Below the pieces are notes generated by a model that worked only from the letters and a program-made list of their open reading frames with translations, was not told the DNA's origin and ran no database searches. The position numbers were made by a program, and so were the translations under genes. Positions 18,599 to 28,074 of a stretch of 54,894 nt of DNA are shown here, in pieces. The DNA comes from Ramlibacter sp. GTDB lineage: Bacteria > Pseudomonadota > Gammaproteobacteria > Burkholderiales > Burkholderiaceae_C. Location: NCBI RefSeq assembly GCF_029866045.1, contig NZ_JARXAB010000132.1, positions 1 through 54,894 on the forward strand, given 5' to 3'. How positions within the stretch are numbered: the stretch's first letter is position 1; each line of letters begins with the position of its first letter.

Positions 18599-18626
18599 TT
18601 GAGATACTCCGTACTGGTTGAAGGGC

Positions 18627-18657
18627 GCGTTGCCTTCGCTGGAGCTTCGGCGAACGC
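18627..18657 (-). promoter_or_regulatory. Structured hairpin in the metK 5' leader
   Basis: In the metK sense strand GCGTT pairs with AACGC, GCC with GGC, and GC with GC around a TCCA loop, with a symmetric GAA/GAA internal loop between the last two helices. The 31-nt element ends 29 nt before the metK ATG. A longer-range GGGCG/CGCCC pairing could enclose it. It does not match the SAH riboswitch core or other SAM riboswitches as I know them. Regulatory function is inference. Confidence 0.4.
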
Positions 18658-18811
18658 TTTAGCAGTGGTTGTTTAACGTCGCCCTGCAAGTAGTTCATAA
18701 CTCGGCGACGAGCAGATTCTAGCGTCCCGTGCCCAGGCTTGTGTCCATCGCCCTTTTGTTCATTGCGCCTGCCAATCGCCCTTTTTTCTTTTTCACCCGA
18801 ACCCTGCTTTC

Positions 18812-19648
18812 ATGACGGCCCTGTTCCGCCTGCTGTCCCTGATGCCGCTGCGCCTCCTGCATGCGCTGGGCGCTTTGGTGGGCTGGGTCGTTTGGGCGAT
18901 GTCGCCCGTGTGGCGCCGGCGCTTCGCGCAGCACGCTGCCCAGGCCGGCTACTCGGCCCGGGAGGTGCGTCCTGCGGTGGCGCACACCGGCCGGATGGTG
19001 GCCGAGTTGCCCCGGCTCTGGTTTGGCACCACCCCGCCCATTGACTGGGACAACAAGGCGAGTCTGGACGCTGCTTTCGCCAGCGGTCGCGGGGTGATGG
19101 TGCTGGTCCCTCACATGGGCTGCTTCGAGGCGGTGGCAGTGGCAATTGCCGGCGGCCTCGGCCCGGACGCCCCGCCCTTCACGGTGCTGTTCCGGCCGGC
19201 GCGCAAAGCCTGGCTGGCGCCCTTGGTAGCCGCCTCCCGCAACCGCCCCGGCTTGCTAGCGGTGCCGACCAACCTCACCGGCGTGCGGCAGATGGTCAAG
19301 GCCTTGCGCGCCGGCCAGGCCGTGGGTCTGCTGCCTGACCAGGTGCCGCCCGAGGGACAGGGCCTGTGGGTGCCCTACTTTGGCAAGCCGGCCTACACCA
19401 TGACGCTGGCCGCCCGGATGGTGCTGCAGACCGGCGCCGAGGTCCGCCTGCTCTGGGGCGAGCGCCTGCCCGCCGGCCGGGGTTACCGGCTCCATGTGCG
19501 CGAGCTGCAGTCGCCGCTGGCCAGCGACCTGGAGACGGCGGTGGCGCAGATCAACCAGGGGATGGAGCAGCTGGTGCGTGAGTGCCCGCAGCAATACCTG
19601 TGGAGCTACAACCGCTACAAGCAGCCGCGTCGGGAGCCGGGCGCATGA
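18812..19648 (+). CDS. LpxL/HtrB-family lysophospholipid/lipid A acyltransferase 1
   Basis: The 278-residue protein has an N-terminal membrane segment (LLHALGALVGWVVWAM) and the HX4E motif of the acyltransferase active site at His101 to Glu106 (HMGCFE). It also has GLLPDQVPPEGQGLWVPYFGKPAYT, split across the usual substrate region, and an ending QQYLWSYNRYKQP that fits the family's W-H/N-RFK close. These enzymes add a secondary acyl chain to lipid A precursors at the inner membrane. The next gene overlaps it by 4 bp (ATGA) and encodes a paralogue. Confidence 0.88.
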   Translation: MTALFRLLSLMPLRLLHALGALVGWVVWAMSPVWRRRFAQHAAQAGYSAREVRPAVAHTGRMVAELPRLWFGTTPPIDWDNKASLDAAFASGRGVMVLVPHMGCFEAVAVAIAGGLGPDAPPFTVLFRPARKAWLAPLVAASRNRPGLLAVPTNLTGVRQMVKALRAGQAVGLLPDQVPPEGQGLWVPYFGKPAYTMTLAARMVLQTGAEVRLLWGERLPAGRGYRLHVRELQSPLASDLETAVAQINQGMEQLVRECPQQYLWSYNRYKQPRREPGA

Positions 19649-20559
19649 CGGTTGCGCGCCCGCTGCGCCGGGCCGGGTCGCTGGCAGGTGGCTATGTGCT
19701 GCTGGCCTTTCTCTGGTGCTTTCACTGGCTGCCGCTGTCCTGGCAGGCCGCGTTTGGCCAGGGCCTAGGCGGGCTGCTGTGGCGGCTGGCGGTATCGCGC
19801 CGGCGCATCACGCTGCGCAACCTCGCCCTGTGCTTTCCTGAGTTGACCCAAGAGGCGCGCGAGCGCCTGGGCCGCGAGGTCTTCGGCTGGTACTGCCGCA
19901 GTGTGCTCGAGCGCGGGCTGCTCTGGTTTGCGCCGGTGGCCCGCCTGCGTCGCCTGATCCGCGTCGAGGGCGACCCGGGCTTTGCCGACCGCCACCCGGG
20001 TCCGGTGATGTGGCTGGTGCCGCACTTCATGGGCCTGGACGTGGCCGGGGTGGCGACGCAGCTCCACATCCGCCGTGGCCTGGCTTCGATCTATCAGACG
20101 CAGACCCAGCCGGTCATAGATGCCGCCATGCGCCGGGCCCGGCTGCGGCACGGCAACACAGAGCTGTTCTCGCGCGCTGACGGGGCGCTGCCCCTGGTGC
20201 GTTCGGTGCGCCGAGGCTTCGGTTTTTTCAACCTGCCCGACATGGACTTCGGCCCCCGGGATGCTGAGTTCGTGCCGTTTTTCGGCGTGCAAGCTGCCAC
20301 CCTGGTGGCGCCTTCGCGGCTGGCGCGCAGCCTGGGGATGGCTGTGCAGCCGGTGCGAGTCCGCTTGCTGCCTGGCGGTCAGGGCTATGTGGTGCGTTAC
20401 TTGCCGCCGCTGGAGGACTTTCCCACCGACGACCCGGTGGCGGACGCCCGGCGAATCAACGCTTGGATCGAGGCGCAGGTGCGGGAATGCCCTGCCCAGT
20501 ATTTCTGGGTGCACAAGCGCTTCAAGACCCGGCCACCGGGCGAGCCCGGCCTGTACTGA
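19645..20559 (+). CDS. LpxL/HtrB-family acyltransferase 2
   Basis: The 304-residue protein is a second lipid A-type acyltransferase, with an N-terminal membrane helix, HX4D at His127 to Asp132 (HFMGLD), NLPDMDFGPRDAEFVPFFG and the C-terminal QYFWVHKRFKTRPPG. The histidine and acidic residue act as the charge relay for acyl transfer. ATG 19645 overlaps the previous stop as ATGA; the frame extends to 19582 but this overlap and the hydrophobic N-terminus fix the start. The two paralogues probably add different secondary chains. Confidence 0.9.
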   Translation: MTVARPLRRAGSLAGGYVLLAFLWCFHWLPLSWQAAFGQGLGGLLWRLAVSRRRITLRNLALCFPELTQEARERLGREVFGWYCRSVLERGLLWFAPVARLRRLIRVEGDPGFADRHPGPVMWLVPHFMGLDVAGVATQLHIRRGLASIYQTQTQPVIDAAMRRARLRHGNTELFSRADGALPLVRSVRRGFGFFNLPDMDFGPRDAEFVPFFGVQAATLVAPSRLARSLGMAVQPVRVRLLPGGQGYVVRYLPPLEDFPTDDPVADARRINAWIEAQVRECPAQYFWVHKRFKTRPPGEPGLY

Positions 20560-20596
20560 GGGTGAGGGCGAGCGGACCGGACCGCCCCGCCGTCGT

Positions 20597-21517
20597 TCAG
20601 GCGGCCAGGAAGGCCGCCAGCTCCGAGATCACCCGCTGGGGCTGTTCGTGCACCAGCCAATGGCTGGCCTCGGGCAGGCGGTGCAGGGTCATGCGCGGCA
20701 CCCAGCGCTCCAGGCCATCGAGCAGACTGGGGAGCAGCGCCTCGTCCTGCATGCCCCACAGCACCAGGGTGGGCACTTCCACGGTGAGCATTGCGTCGGG
20801 CAGGGTTACAGCCGCCGCAGCCGGGTCCTCCGGCCGGGGCGGCCGCAGCGGCGAGGCTGCGTAGTAGCGGCAGCCAGCCGCCAGGCCAGGGCCACCCCGC
20901 CAAAGTGCGCGGTACTGGTCGCGGGTGGCTGCGTCCATCCAGGGAACGAAGCGGCCCTCGGCATCCTGAAACCAACGCCACAAGCGAGCGTGGTCGTCGG
21001 CGCCCATCATCTCGGCGGCGTCGGGCCGCAGCAAGAAGTTCATGTAGGCGCTGGCCGCTTGCTGCGCCGGGTTGTGCACCAGCTCACGGGCGAAGGTGCC
21101 GGGGTGGGGTGAGTTGAAGATCGCCAGCCGCCGCAGGTGGCGGGGTTGGTCAGCGGACTGTCGGTTGGCCAGTCCCCAGGCCGTGGCCCCGCCCCAGTCG
21201 TGGGCCACCAGGGCCTCGGCCGGTTGGCCCCGGCCTTCGATCTCGATCAGCGCCGCGATGTCGGCAATCAGGTGCTTGGCCCGGTAGGCCTCCACTTCTG
21301 CGGGCGCGCTGGAGCCTGCATAGCCGCGCAGGTTCGGCGCCACGCAGCGGTAGCCGCCGTGCTCGGGCCGGGAAAAGTGCGCCAGCAGGGGGTCCCAGAC
21401 GAAGGCACCCTCGGGAAAGCCGTGTAAAAAAACCAGTAGCGGCCTGCCAGGCTCGCCTGTCGCCCGGCAGTCCAGGGTGATGCCGTGGGGGAGGGTGAGC
21501 GGGAAGGTCTCGATCAT
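20597..21517 (-). CDS. Alpha/beta hydrolase, epoxide-hydrolase-like
   Basis: The 306-residue protein has the oxyanion loop HGFPE (32-36), nucleophile elbow with Asp107 in HDWGG, and the catalytic histidine near 286 (EASHWLVHEQP). An aspartate rather than serine nucleophile and the HGFPE motif point to the epoxide hydrolase/haloalkane dehalogenase branch; a WxxF/W-rich cap occupies the middle. The true substrate is unknown. The open frame runs far upstream, but ATG 21517 overlaps the engB stop by 4 bp and starts the fold, so it is translationally coupled to engB. Confidence 0.85.
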   Translation of the reverse strand: MIETFPLTLPHGITLDCRATGEPGRPLLVFLHGFPEGAFVWDPLLAHFSRPEHGGYRCVAPNLRGYAGSSAPAEVEAYRAKHLIADIAALIEIEGRGQPAEALVAHDWGGATAWGLANRQSADQPRHLRRLAIFNSPHPGTFARELVHNPAQQAASAYMNFLLRPDAAEMMGADDHARLWRWFQDAEGRFVPWMDAATRDQYRALWRGGPGLAAGCRYYAASPLRPPRPEDPAAAAVTLPDAMLTVEVPTLVLWGMQDEALLPSLLDGLERWVPRMTLHRLPEASHWLVHEQPQRVISELAAFLAA

Positions 21518-22320
21518 GGTGTGTGGGGCAGCCGGTCGGGATCGGGGTCGATATCGATAGTGGGTGGGGGCGCAGGTGCACGTGCTTGCCCTGAGCCCGC
21601 GTCGTCGATGCCCTCGGTCGGCTTTTCCGAGACATCGCTCGGGTGCGTCCACTGCCACAGCAGATGCGCCACCTCGCCGACGCCCTGCTTCTTCAAGGCG
21701 GAAAAGAGCTTCACCTCCCCGCCGCCCGCCTGCAAGCGAGTGATCGAGAGGGCCTTGTTGGCCTCCTGGCGATTGAGCTTGTCGGCCTTGGTCAAGAGCA
21801 CCAAGAATTTCAGGCCCTGCTCCACCCGCGGACGGATGACGTCGAGCAGGATCTCGTCGAGCTCGGTTAGGCCATGACGGGGGTCGCACAACAGGACCAC
21901 TCCACGCAGGTGCGGCCGGGTCACCAGGTAATTGGCCATCACCTGCTGCCAGCGGATCTTGTCCTGCTTGGGCACTGCCGCATAGCCGTAGCCGGGCAGG
22001 TCGGCCAGCACCGCATCGTGCACGCCCTGCTTGCCCAGGGTGAACAGGTTGATGCTTTGGGTGCGGCCCGGCGTCTTGGACGCGAAGGCCAGGCGCTTTT
22101 GCTGGGTGAGGGTGTTGATGCAGGTCGACTTGCCGGCGTTGGACCGGCCGACAAAGGCGATTTCGGGATGGGCGTGGTCTGGCAGGAACTCCAGCCGCGG
22201 CGCGGTGGTCAGAAAGCGGGCGGTGTGCATCCAGCCTAAGGCCTGCGCAGGGGTCACGGCCCCAGGGAGGGCCGGAGCGGTGGCAGGTGAAGGGGGCGTC
22301 GGGCCCGGGGCAGCGGTCAT
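21514..22320 (-). CDS. engB: Ribosome biogenesis GTP-binding protein EngB/YsxC/YihA
   Basis: This 268-residue GTPase has G1 GRSNAGKS (58-65), G3 DLPG starting at 107, and G4 TKAD (177-180), and the K-x-DK-rich stretch PKQDKIRW after G3 typical of EngB. It assists large-subunit assembly. It is longer than usual because of a Pro/Ala-rich N-terminus of about 30 residues and an acidic Pro-rich C-terminal extension (about 230-268). The cytochrome c4 gene diverges from it with 250 bp between starts. Confidence 0.95.
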   Translation of the reverse strand: MTAAPGPTPPSPATAPALPGAVTPAQALGWMHTARFLTTAPRLEFLPDHAHPEIAFVGRSNAGKSTCINTLTQQKRLAFASKTPGRTQSINLFTLGKQGVHDAVLADLPGYGYAAVPKQDKIRWQQVMANYLVTRPHLRGVVLLCDPRHGLTELDEILLDVIRPRVEQGLKFLVLLTKADKLNRQEANKALSITRLQAGGGEVKLFSALKKQGVGEVAHLLWQWTHPSDVSEKPTEGIDDAGSGQARAPAPPPTIDIDPDPDRLPHTP

Positions 22321-22570
22321 TGGCAGTGGGGCCTGGTGGCTTAGGGGTGTCGGGAATCGGGCCGGCGCGATCAGGGCATCCGGGGCTTGGGTTTGTTCGG
22401 GGTCTCCAGGGCCTTTTTTGCTTTTCAGCTTTTGGGGCTTTTACCGCCCAGAGGCATACGCGACCCGGATGGCCATGGCGTATCGAGGGCCGGACGGTAT
22501 CCGCTAGGGCGCAGGCCCGAGGAGGGCATTGTAGAATCCTCGGGTTCTGCGCCCATCTCAAGATTCGACC

Positions 22571-23209
22571 ATGAAGTTGCACGCTTCCCTGCTCGTGGCT
22601 GCCCTGCTGGCGGCGCCCGCGATGCCCTCCCTGGCCAACACGCCTGCCCCCGCCAAGGCCGCTGCCGCCAAGCCCGACCTGGCCGCCGGAGAAGCGCGCT
22701 ACACCGCGATGTGCGCTGCCTGCCATGGCGCCGACGGCAATTCCGGCTCGCCGGCCTATCCCAAGCTGGCGGGCCAGCACCCCGAATACCTGGCCAAGCA
22801 GTTGCAGGAATACAAGTCCGGCAAGCGTGCTAATGCGGTGATGCAGGGCATGGCCGCTGGCCTGTCCGACGCCGACATGAAAAACATTGCCGCCTGGGCG
22901 GCCAGCCAGAAGCCGAAGTCTGGCTTTGCCAAGGACAAGGAACTGGTCTCCCTGGGTGAGCGCATCTGGCGCGGCGGCATTGCCGACCGCAACATCGCGG
23001 CTTGCGCTGGCTGCCACTCGCCCAATGGCGCCGGGATCCCTGCCCAGTACCCGCGCATTGCCGGCCAGCACGCCGACTACACCATCGCCCAATTGACCGG
23101 GTTCCGTGACGGTGTTCGCAAGAACAACGTTCAAATGACCCAGGTCGCGGCCAAGCTCAATGACCGTGAGATCCGCGCAGTCTCCGACTACGCAGCCGGT
23201 CTGCGCTGA
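22571..23209 (+). CDS. Cytochrome c4 (diheme)
   Basis: The 212-residue protein has a signal peptide (LLVAALLAAPAMPSLA) and two homologous cytochrome c domains with heme sites CAACH and CAGCH and distal methionines in VMQGMAA and VQMTQVA. Cytochrome c4 carries electrons from the bc1 complex to terminal oxidases in the periplasm. The internal duplication is evident (PKLAGQHPEYL against PRIAGQHADYT). A TAGAAT hexamer at 22532-22537 is a likely -10. The resB/ccsA pair that matures c-type cytochromes follows after a terminator. Confidence 0.95.
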   Translation: MKLHASLLVAALLAAPAMPSLANTPAPAKAAAAKPDLAAGEARYTAMCAACHGADGNSGSPAYPKLAGQHPEYLAKQLQEYKSGKRANAVMQGMAAGLSDADMKNIAAWAASQKPKSGFAKDKELVSLGERIWRGGIADRNIAACAGCHSPNGAGIPAQYPRIAGQHADYTIAQLTGFRDGVRKNNVQMTQVAAKLNDREIRAVSDYAAGLR

Positions 23210-23259
23210 AGGCGCCGGCTTGACCTGAGGCGGGGCGTTCCGCCGGGCTTTAACATCCG

Positions 23260-23300
23260 ACAGGCGGAGCGCTTTCCTAGCGTCCGCCTGTTTTCTTTTT
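23260..23300 (+). terminator. Rho-independent terminator after cytochrome c4
   Basis: ACAGGCGGA (23260-23268) pairs perfectly with TCCGCCTGT (23283-23291), and the stem runs into TTTTCTTTTT (23291-23300). It ends the cytochrome c4 transcript and stands 50 bp before resB. Confidence 0.85.
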
Positions 23301-23349
23301 GCCCCTGCTGCCGACCCGGTGGGCGCCGCCCCCGCATACTCCTGATGTC

Positions 23350-25500
23350 ATGACGATGATCTCCGACAGCCCCTCCGCCGATGCGGGCCGCCAGGCCCTT
23401 CGCCCGGTATTGGAGCTGCTGTCGTCGATGCGCTTTGCGATCTCGCTGCTCTCCGTCATCTGCATCGCCTCGGTCATTGGCACTGTTCTCAAGCAGCACG
23501 AGCCGGCGACCAATTACATCAACCAGTTCGGTCCCTTCTGGGCCGCGTTGTTCACCTCGCTGGGCCTCAACGCCGTTTACAGCGCCTGGTGGTTTCTCCT
23601 GATTCTGGCCTTCCTGGTGCTCAGTACCTCGCTGTGCATTGCCCGTAACGCGCCCAAGATCCTGGCCGATTTGCGCTCGGCCAAGGAGAGCATCCGCGAG
23701 CAGGCGCTTCAGGCCTTTCCGCATCGGGCTCAGGGCGATGTGTCGGGTGACTCTGAGGCCGCCGCCCGGCGCATCGGCGGAGCGCTGGCCCAGGCTGGCT
23801 GGAAGGTCAAGCTGCAGCGGCGCGAGGGCGTGCAAGGCGCGGGCTGGATGGTCGCCGCCCGTGCCGGTGCCGCCAACAAGCTGGGTTATCTGGCGGCGCA
23901 CAGCGCCATCGTGCTGGTCTGCATCGGCGGGCTGCTCGATGGCGACCTGATCGTGCGTGCCCAGATGCTGTGGGGCGGCAAACAGCCCTACACCGGCGGC
24001 GGCATGATCGCCGAGGTGCCGGCCCAGCACCGGCTCCCGCTCACCAACCCGACCTTCCGCGGTAATGTCATGGTTGCCGAGGGCATGCAGTCGGCCACTG
24101 CCATCCTCAACCAAAGTGACGGCATCCTCCTGCAGGAGCTGCCTTTCGCGATCGAGCTGAAGAAGTTCATCGTGGAGTACTACTCCACCGGCATGCCCAA
24201 GCTGTTTGCCAGCGACATCGTCATTCATGACAAGGCGACGGGTGAGGCGGTACCAGCGCGCGTGGAGGTGAACCACCCGGCCCGCTGGCGCGGCATCGAG
24301 ATCTACCAGTCCAGCTTCGACGACGGCGGCTCCAAGGTGACGCTGCAGGCGCTGCCCCTGGCTGCCGGCGGCAAGCGCTTCGAGGTCGACGGTCTGATCG
24401 GCGGCACCACGCCGCTTTCCCGCGGCCAGGCGGCTGATGCCGACCAGATGACACTGGAGTACACCGCGCTGCGGGTGATCAACGTCGAAAACATGAGCCA
24501 GGCAGGCGCTGGCGCTGAGGTCAGCGGCGCCGACCCGCGCAAGGTCGACCTGGGTCAGGCGATTGAGTCGCGCCTGGGGGCGGGCCACAAGACCACCACC
24601 CCCAAGACGCTGAAAAACGTCGGCCCCAGCATCACCTACAAGCTGCGCGACGCAGCTGGCCAAGCGCGCGAGTTTCACAACTATATGTTGCCGGTTGCCC
24701 TCGGCGCGGAGGGGGAGCCGCCGGTATTTCTGCTGGGCGTGCGCGAGAACGTCGCCGACACCTTCCGCTACCTGCGCCTGCCGGCGGACGCCAACGACTC
24801 CCTCGACGGCTTCCTCCGCCTGAACGCCGCGCTGCGTGACCCGGCGCTGCGCGCCGAGGCGGTGCGCCGGTACACCGTGCAAGCCACCGACGCGGCCCGT
24901 CCCGACCTGGCCCGCCAACTCGAGTCCTCGGCGGCTCGTGCGATCAATCTCTTCGCCGGCGCAGAAGCTGTGGACGGCAAGCAGGTGGCCGGGCTGCAAG
25001 CCCTGTCCGATTTCATGGAGGCCAACGTCCCCGAGGCCGAGCGCACCCGCGCCGGCGAGGTCGTGATCCGTATCCTGAATGGCACCCTGTACCAGTTGGC
25101 TCAGCTCGCGCAGCAGCGTGCCGGCCAGCCCCCACTTCCCGCCGACGCCCGTACCCAGTCCTTCCTTAGCCAGGCAGTCCTGGGGCTGAGTGATCTGGCG
25201 CTTTATCCCGCGCCCCTGGTCTTCCAGCTCAAGGACTTCCAGCAGGTGCAGGCCAGCGTCTTCCAGGTGGCCCGTGCCCCCGGCCGCAACATTGTCTATT
25301 TGGGCTGCGCATTGCTGATCCTCGGCATTTTCGCCATGCTCTACGTCCGTGAGCGCCGCCTCTGGGTCTGGCTCGCGCCGGCCCCGCAGGGCGCTGCCAC
25401 CACCGCCGCAACCCTGGCCCTTTCGTCCAACCGCAAGACCCTGGATGGCGACCGAGAATTCGAACGCCTGCGCGACCTCATCCTCGAGCTGAAGAAATGA
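23350..25500 (+). CDS. resB: Cytochrome c biogenesis protein ResB/Ccs1
   Basis: This 716-residue protein has an N-terminal set of three membrane helices (about 25-95) containing MRFAISLLSVICIASVIGT, then a large periplasmic domain, and a final helix (about 645-665) followed by RERRLWVW. With CcsA it forms the System II heme delivery and ligation complex for c-type cytochromes. I chose ATG 23350, as the earlier ATG 23299 lies inside the preceding terminator. The stop overlaps the next gene by 4 bp (ATGA), indicating coupled translation with ccsA. Confidence 0.93.
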   Translation: MTMISDSPSADAGRQALRPVLELLSSMRFAISLLSVICIASVIGTVLKQHEPATNYINQFGPFWAALFTSLGLNAVYSAWWFLLILAFLVLSTSLCIARNAPKILADLRSAKESIREQALQAFPHRAQGDVSGDSEAAARRIGGALAQAGWKVKLQRREGVQGAGWMVAARAGAANKLGYLAAHSAIVLVCIGGLLDGDLIVRAQMLWGGKQPYTGGGMIAEVPAQHRLPLTNPTFRGNVMVAEGMQSATAILNQSDGILLQELPFAIELKKFIVEYYSTGMPKLFASDIVIHDKATGEAVPARVEVNHPARWRGIEIYQSSFDDGGSKVTLQALPLAAGGKRFEVDGLIGGTTPLSRGQAADADQMTLEYTALRVINVENMSQAGAGAEVSGADPRKVDLGQAIESRLGAGHKTTTPKTLKNVGPSITYKLRDAAGQAREFHNYMLPVALGAEGEPPVFLLGVRENVADTFRYLRLPADANDSLDGFLRLNAALRDPALRAEAVRRYTVQATDAARPDLARQLESSAARAINLFAGAEAVDGKQVAGLQALSDFMEANVPEAERTRAGEVVIRILNGTLYQLAQLAQQRAGQPPLPADARTQSFLSQAVLGLSDLALYPAPLVFQLKDFQQVQASVFQVARAPGRNIVYLGCALLILGIFAMLYVRERRLWVWLAPAPQGAATTAATLALSSNRKTLDGDREFERLRDLILELKK

Positions 25501-26849
25501 ACCCGGCCACGACCACCACCACGCTGACCCTCAATCCCAGCTTCCTCGCCCGGCGCAATGCGCTCGACTGGGTGTTCGCACTGCTGGTGCTGGTGGGCGG
25601 CGCGTTCGCCTTCACCCGCTACCAGGCGTCCATGGACGTCTACGAGAAAGCCATCCTGCTCGGGACGTTGCCCTGCGCCATCTGGCTGGGCTGGTTCTGG
25701 CGGCCCCTGTCGGTGCTGTCGATCGGCGTGGCGGTGCTTTCCTTGTGGGCGATCACCAGCTACCAGGGCGACCTGGCCCGGGCCGACACCGTCTTCTGGC
25801 TCAAGTACTTCCTCTCCAGCCAGTCCGCCATTCTCTGGATGAGCATGCTCTTTTTCATGAGCACGGCGTTCTACTGGGGCGGCATGTTGGTGCGTGGTGC
25901 CGCCGGCTCCTTCGAGCGTCTGGGTTCAGGCCTGGCGTGGGCCGCGGTGGTGATGGCTCTGGTGGGAACCATGGTCCGCTGGTACGAGAGCCATCAGCTC
26001 GGCCCCGACATTGGCCACATCCCGGTCAGCAACCTCTACGAGGTTTTCGTGCTGTTTTGCTGGATGACGGCCCTGTTCTATTTGTACTTCGAGCGCCAGT
26101 ACGACACCCGGGCCCTGGGCGCCTTCGTGATGCTGGTGGTGAGCGCTGCGGTTGGCTTCCTGCTTTGGTACACCCTGGTGCGCGAGGCGCACGAGATCCA
26201 ACCCTTGGTTCCCGCTCTCAAGAGCTGGTGGATGAAGCTGCATGTGCCCGCCAACTTCGTCGGCTACGGCACCTTCGCCCTCGCGGCCATGGTGGCCTTT
26301 GCCTATTTGATCAAGGTCCAGGCGAGCGAAACCCGCTGGTGGAAGCTGGCGCCGCTGGGCCTGCTGGGCATCGTGCTGTGCTTCGAGCCCTTGGTATTCC
26401 GCCAGTCGCCCTCCTCGGCCGCGGGCGGGGAGGGCGCCGCCGGCACGAGCGCCTACTGGGTGGTTTACTTCGGAATTTCCGCCCTGATCGTGACGGGTAT
26501 CCTGGCGCTGCGCCGGCGCATTGCCGAGCGCCTGCCTGCGCTGGAGGTGCTCGACGACGTGATGTACAAGGCCATCGCGGTGGGCTTTGCCTTCTTCACC
26601 ATTGCCACCGTTCTGGGTGCGCTGTGGGCCGCCGAGGCTTGGGGAGGCTACTGGAGTTGGGACCCCAAGGAAACCTGGGCGCTCATCGTCTGGCTCAATT
26701 ACGCCGCCTGGTTGCACATGCGCCTGATGAAGGGGCTGCGCGGAGCGGTCTCGGCCTGGTGGGCGTTGGTCGGCTTGGCAATTACCACCTTTGCTTTCCT
26801 GGGAGTGAACATGTTCCTCTCTGGCCTGCATAGCTACGGCAACCTCTGA
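25497..26849 (+). CDS. ccsA: Cytochrome c biogenesis protein CcsA/ResC (CcsB)
   Basis: The 450-residue, polytopic protein carries the heme-binding tryptophan-rich WWD-type signature WGGYWSWDPKETWALIVWL, with conserved histidines such as that in NYAAWLH. It is the heme-exporting partner of ResB in System II cytochrome c maturation. The longest periplasmic loop and the WWD motif lie near the C-terminus, as expected. It overlaps resB by 4 bp. Confidence 0.95.
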   Translation: MNPATTTTTLTLNPSFLARRNALDWVFALLVLVGGAFAFTRYQASMDVYEKAILLGTLPCAIWLGWFWRPLSVLSIGVAVLSLWAITSYQGDLARADTVFWLKYFLSSQSAILWMSMLFFMSTAFYWGGMLVRGAAGSFERLGSGLAWAAVVMALVGTMVRWYESHQLGPDIGHIPVSNLYEVFVLFCWMTALFYLYFERQYDTRALGAFVMLVVSAAVGFLLWYTLVREAHEIQPLVPALKSWWMKLHVPANFVGYGTFALAAMVAFAYLIKVQASETRWWKLAPLGLLGIVLCFEPLVFRQSPSSAAGGEGAAGTSAYWVVYFGISALIVTGILALRRRIAERLPALEVLDDVMYKAIAVGFAFFTIATVLGALWAAEAWGGYWSWDPKETWALIVWLNYAAWLHMRLMKGLRGAVSAWWALVGLAITTFAFLGVNMFLSGLHSYGNL

Positions 26850-27062
26850 GCGTTGGCGGCCTTAGGTGCCGCTCACCCAAACTTTCACAGGACGCCGCTT
26901 TTCGCGTCGGCCGTCTGTCTCTGTTGAAACTGCGGACCCCTGGCAGTCCTGCGAGGTCCGATCGGCCTTGACCGCGCAGGCTCGGCGGGCATCCGTTCCG
27001 TGGTATCAATCGGTATGCGCTGGCCACTCGGCGGCGCCCCCCGGAATGGAGCGATACAAGCC

Positions 27063-28064
27063 ATGTTGATTAAGACCCAGCGCGACGGATTCGTGCATGA
27101 GCGGCCCAGCGAGATCACCCCCCGCGCGATCTATCAGGAGCGGCGCGACCTGATGCGCTGGATGGCCAGCGGCGCTGCTGGCGTGGGCCTGGCCGCCTGG
27201 GCGGGGCGCGAGGCTCTCGCCCAGTCCGCCACTGCCAGGCCGGGCAAGCTGGCTCCGCTCCCCGGTCGGCGCTCCGCGGTTGCCGGAGCCGCCACCGTGG
27301 AAAAGGTGACCGATTACCGGGACGCCAGCACCTACAACAACTTCTACGAATTCGGCACCGACAAGACCGACCCGGCCCGCAACGCCCACACCTTGCAGAC
27401 GCAACCCTGGACGGTGGAGATCGACGGTCTGGTGCGCAAACCCGGCCGCTATGCCATCGAAGACCTGATCAAACTCAGCGCCCAGGAAGAACGGATCTAC
27501 CGGCTTCGCTGCGTGGAGGGCTGGTCCATGGTGATTCCTTGGGTCGGCTACTCCTTGTCCAAGCTGATCGACAAGGTTGAGCCCCTGGGCAGCGCGAAGT
27601 ACGTGGAGTTCACCACCCTGGTGGACCGCAAGACCATGCCCTATGTGAACTCCAGCGTGCTGGACTGGCCCTATGTCGAGGGGCTGCGCATGGACGAGGC
27701 CCGTCACCCGCTCACCCTGCTGGGCTTTGGCATGTACGGCGAGGTCATGCCCAACCAGAACGGCGCGCCGGTGCGACTGGTCGTGCCCTGGAAGTACGGT
27801 TTCAAGAGCGCCAAGTCGATCGTGCGCATCAGCTTCACGGAGCAAGAGCCCGGCACTGCCTGGAACAAGGCGGCCAAGAACGAGTACGGCTTCTATTCCA
27901 ATGTGAACCCTCAGGTGGACCACCCACGTTGGAGCCAGGCCACCGAGCGGCGAATTGGCGAAGATGGCCTTTTTGCCAAGCGCCGCAAGACCCTGATGTT
28001 CAACGGCTATGAGCCCCAGGTCGGCCAGCTTTACGCGGGCATGGACCTGCGCAAGTTCTACTGA
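27063..28064 (+). CDS. msrP: Protein-methionine-sulfoxide reductase catalytic subunit MsrP
   Basis: The 333-residue protein reduces oxidised methionines in periplasmic proteins using a molybdopterin cofactor. It has a Tat signal with the twin arginine at 27-28 (ERRDLMRW), the molybdenum-ligand Cys150 in [11 protein letters not shown], and the family ending [10 protein letters not shown] chose ATG 27063 over the GTG at 27000 because the family begins shortly before the Tat motif. msrQ follows, with 10 bp between the stop and its GTG start. Confidence 0.95.
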   Translation: MLIKTQRDGFVHERPSEITPRAIYQERRDLMRWMASGAAGVGLAAWAGREALAQSATARPGKLAPLPGRRSAVAGAATVEKVTDYRDASTYNNFYEFGTDKTDPARNAHTLQTQPWTVEIDGLVRKPGRYAIEDLIKLSAQEERIYRLRCVEGWSMVIPWVGYSLSKLIDKVEPLGSAKYVEFTTLVDRKTMPYVNSSVLDWPYVEGLRMDEARHPLTLLGFGMYGEVMPNQNGAPVRLVVPWKYGFKSAKSIVRISFTEQEPGTAWNKAAKNEYGFYSNVNPQVDHPRWSQATERRIGEDGLFAKRRKTLMFNGYEPQVGQLYAGMDLRKFY

Positions 28065-28074
28065 GAGACCGGCC

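Noticed and set aside
21518-23134. Upstream extension of the alpha/beta hydrolase frame
   Set aside because: It overlaps engB in another frame and cytochrome c4 in antisense; the hydrolase fold begins at 21517.
23188-24999. 603-codon minus-strand frame
   Set aside because: It is antisense to resB and would cross the terminator after cytochrome c4.
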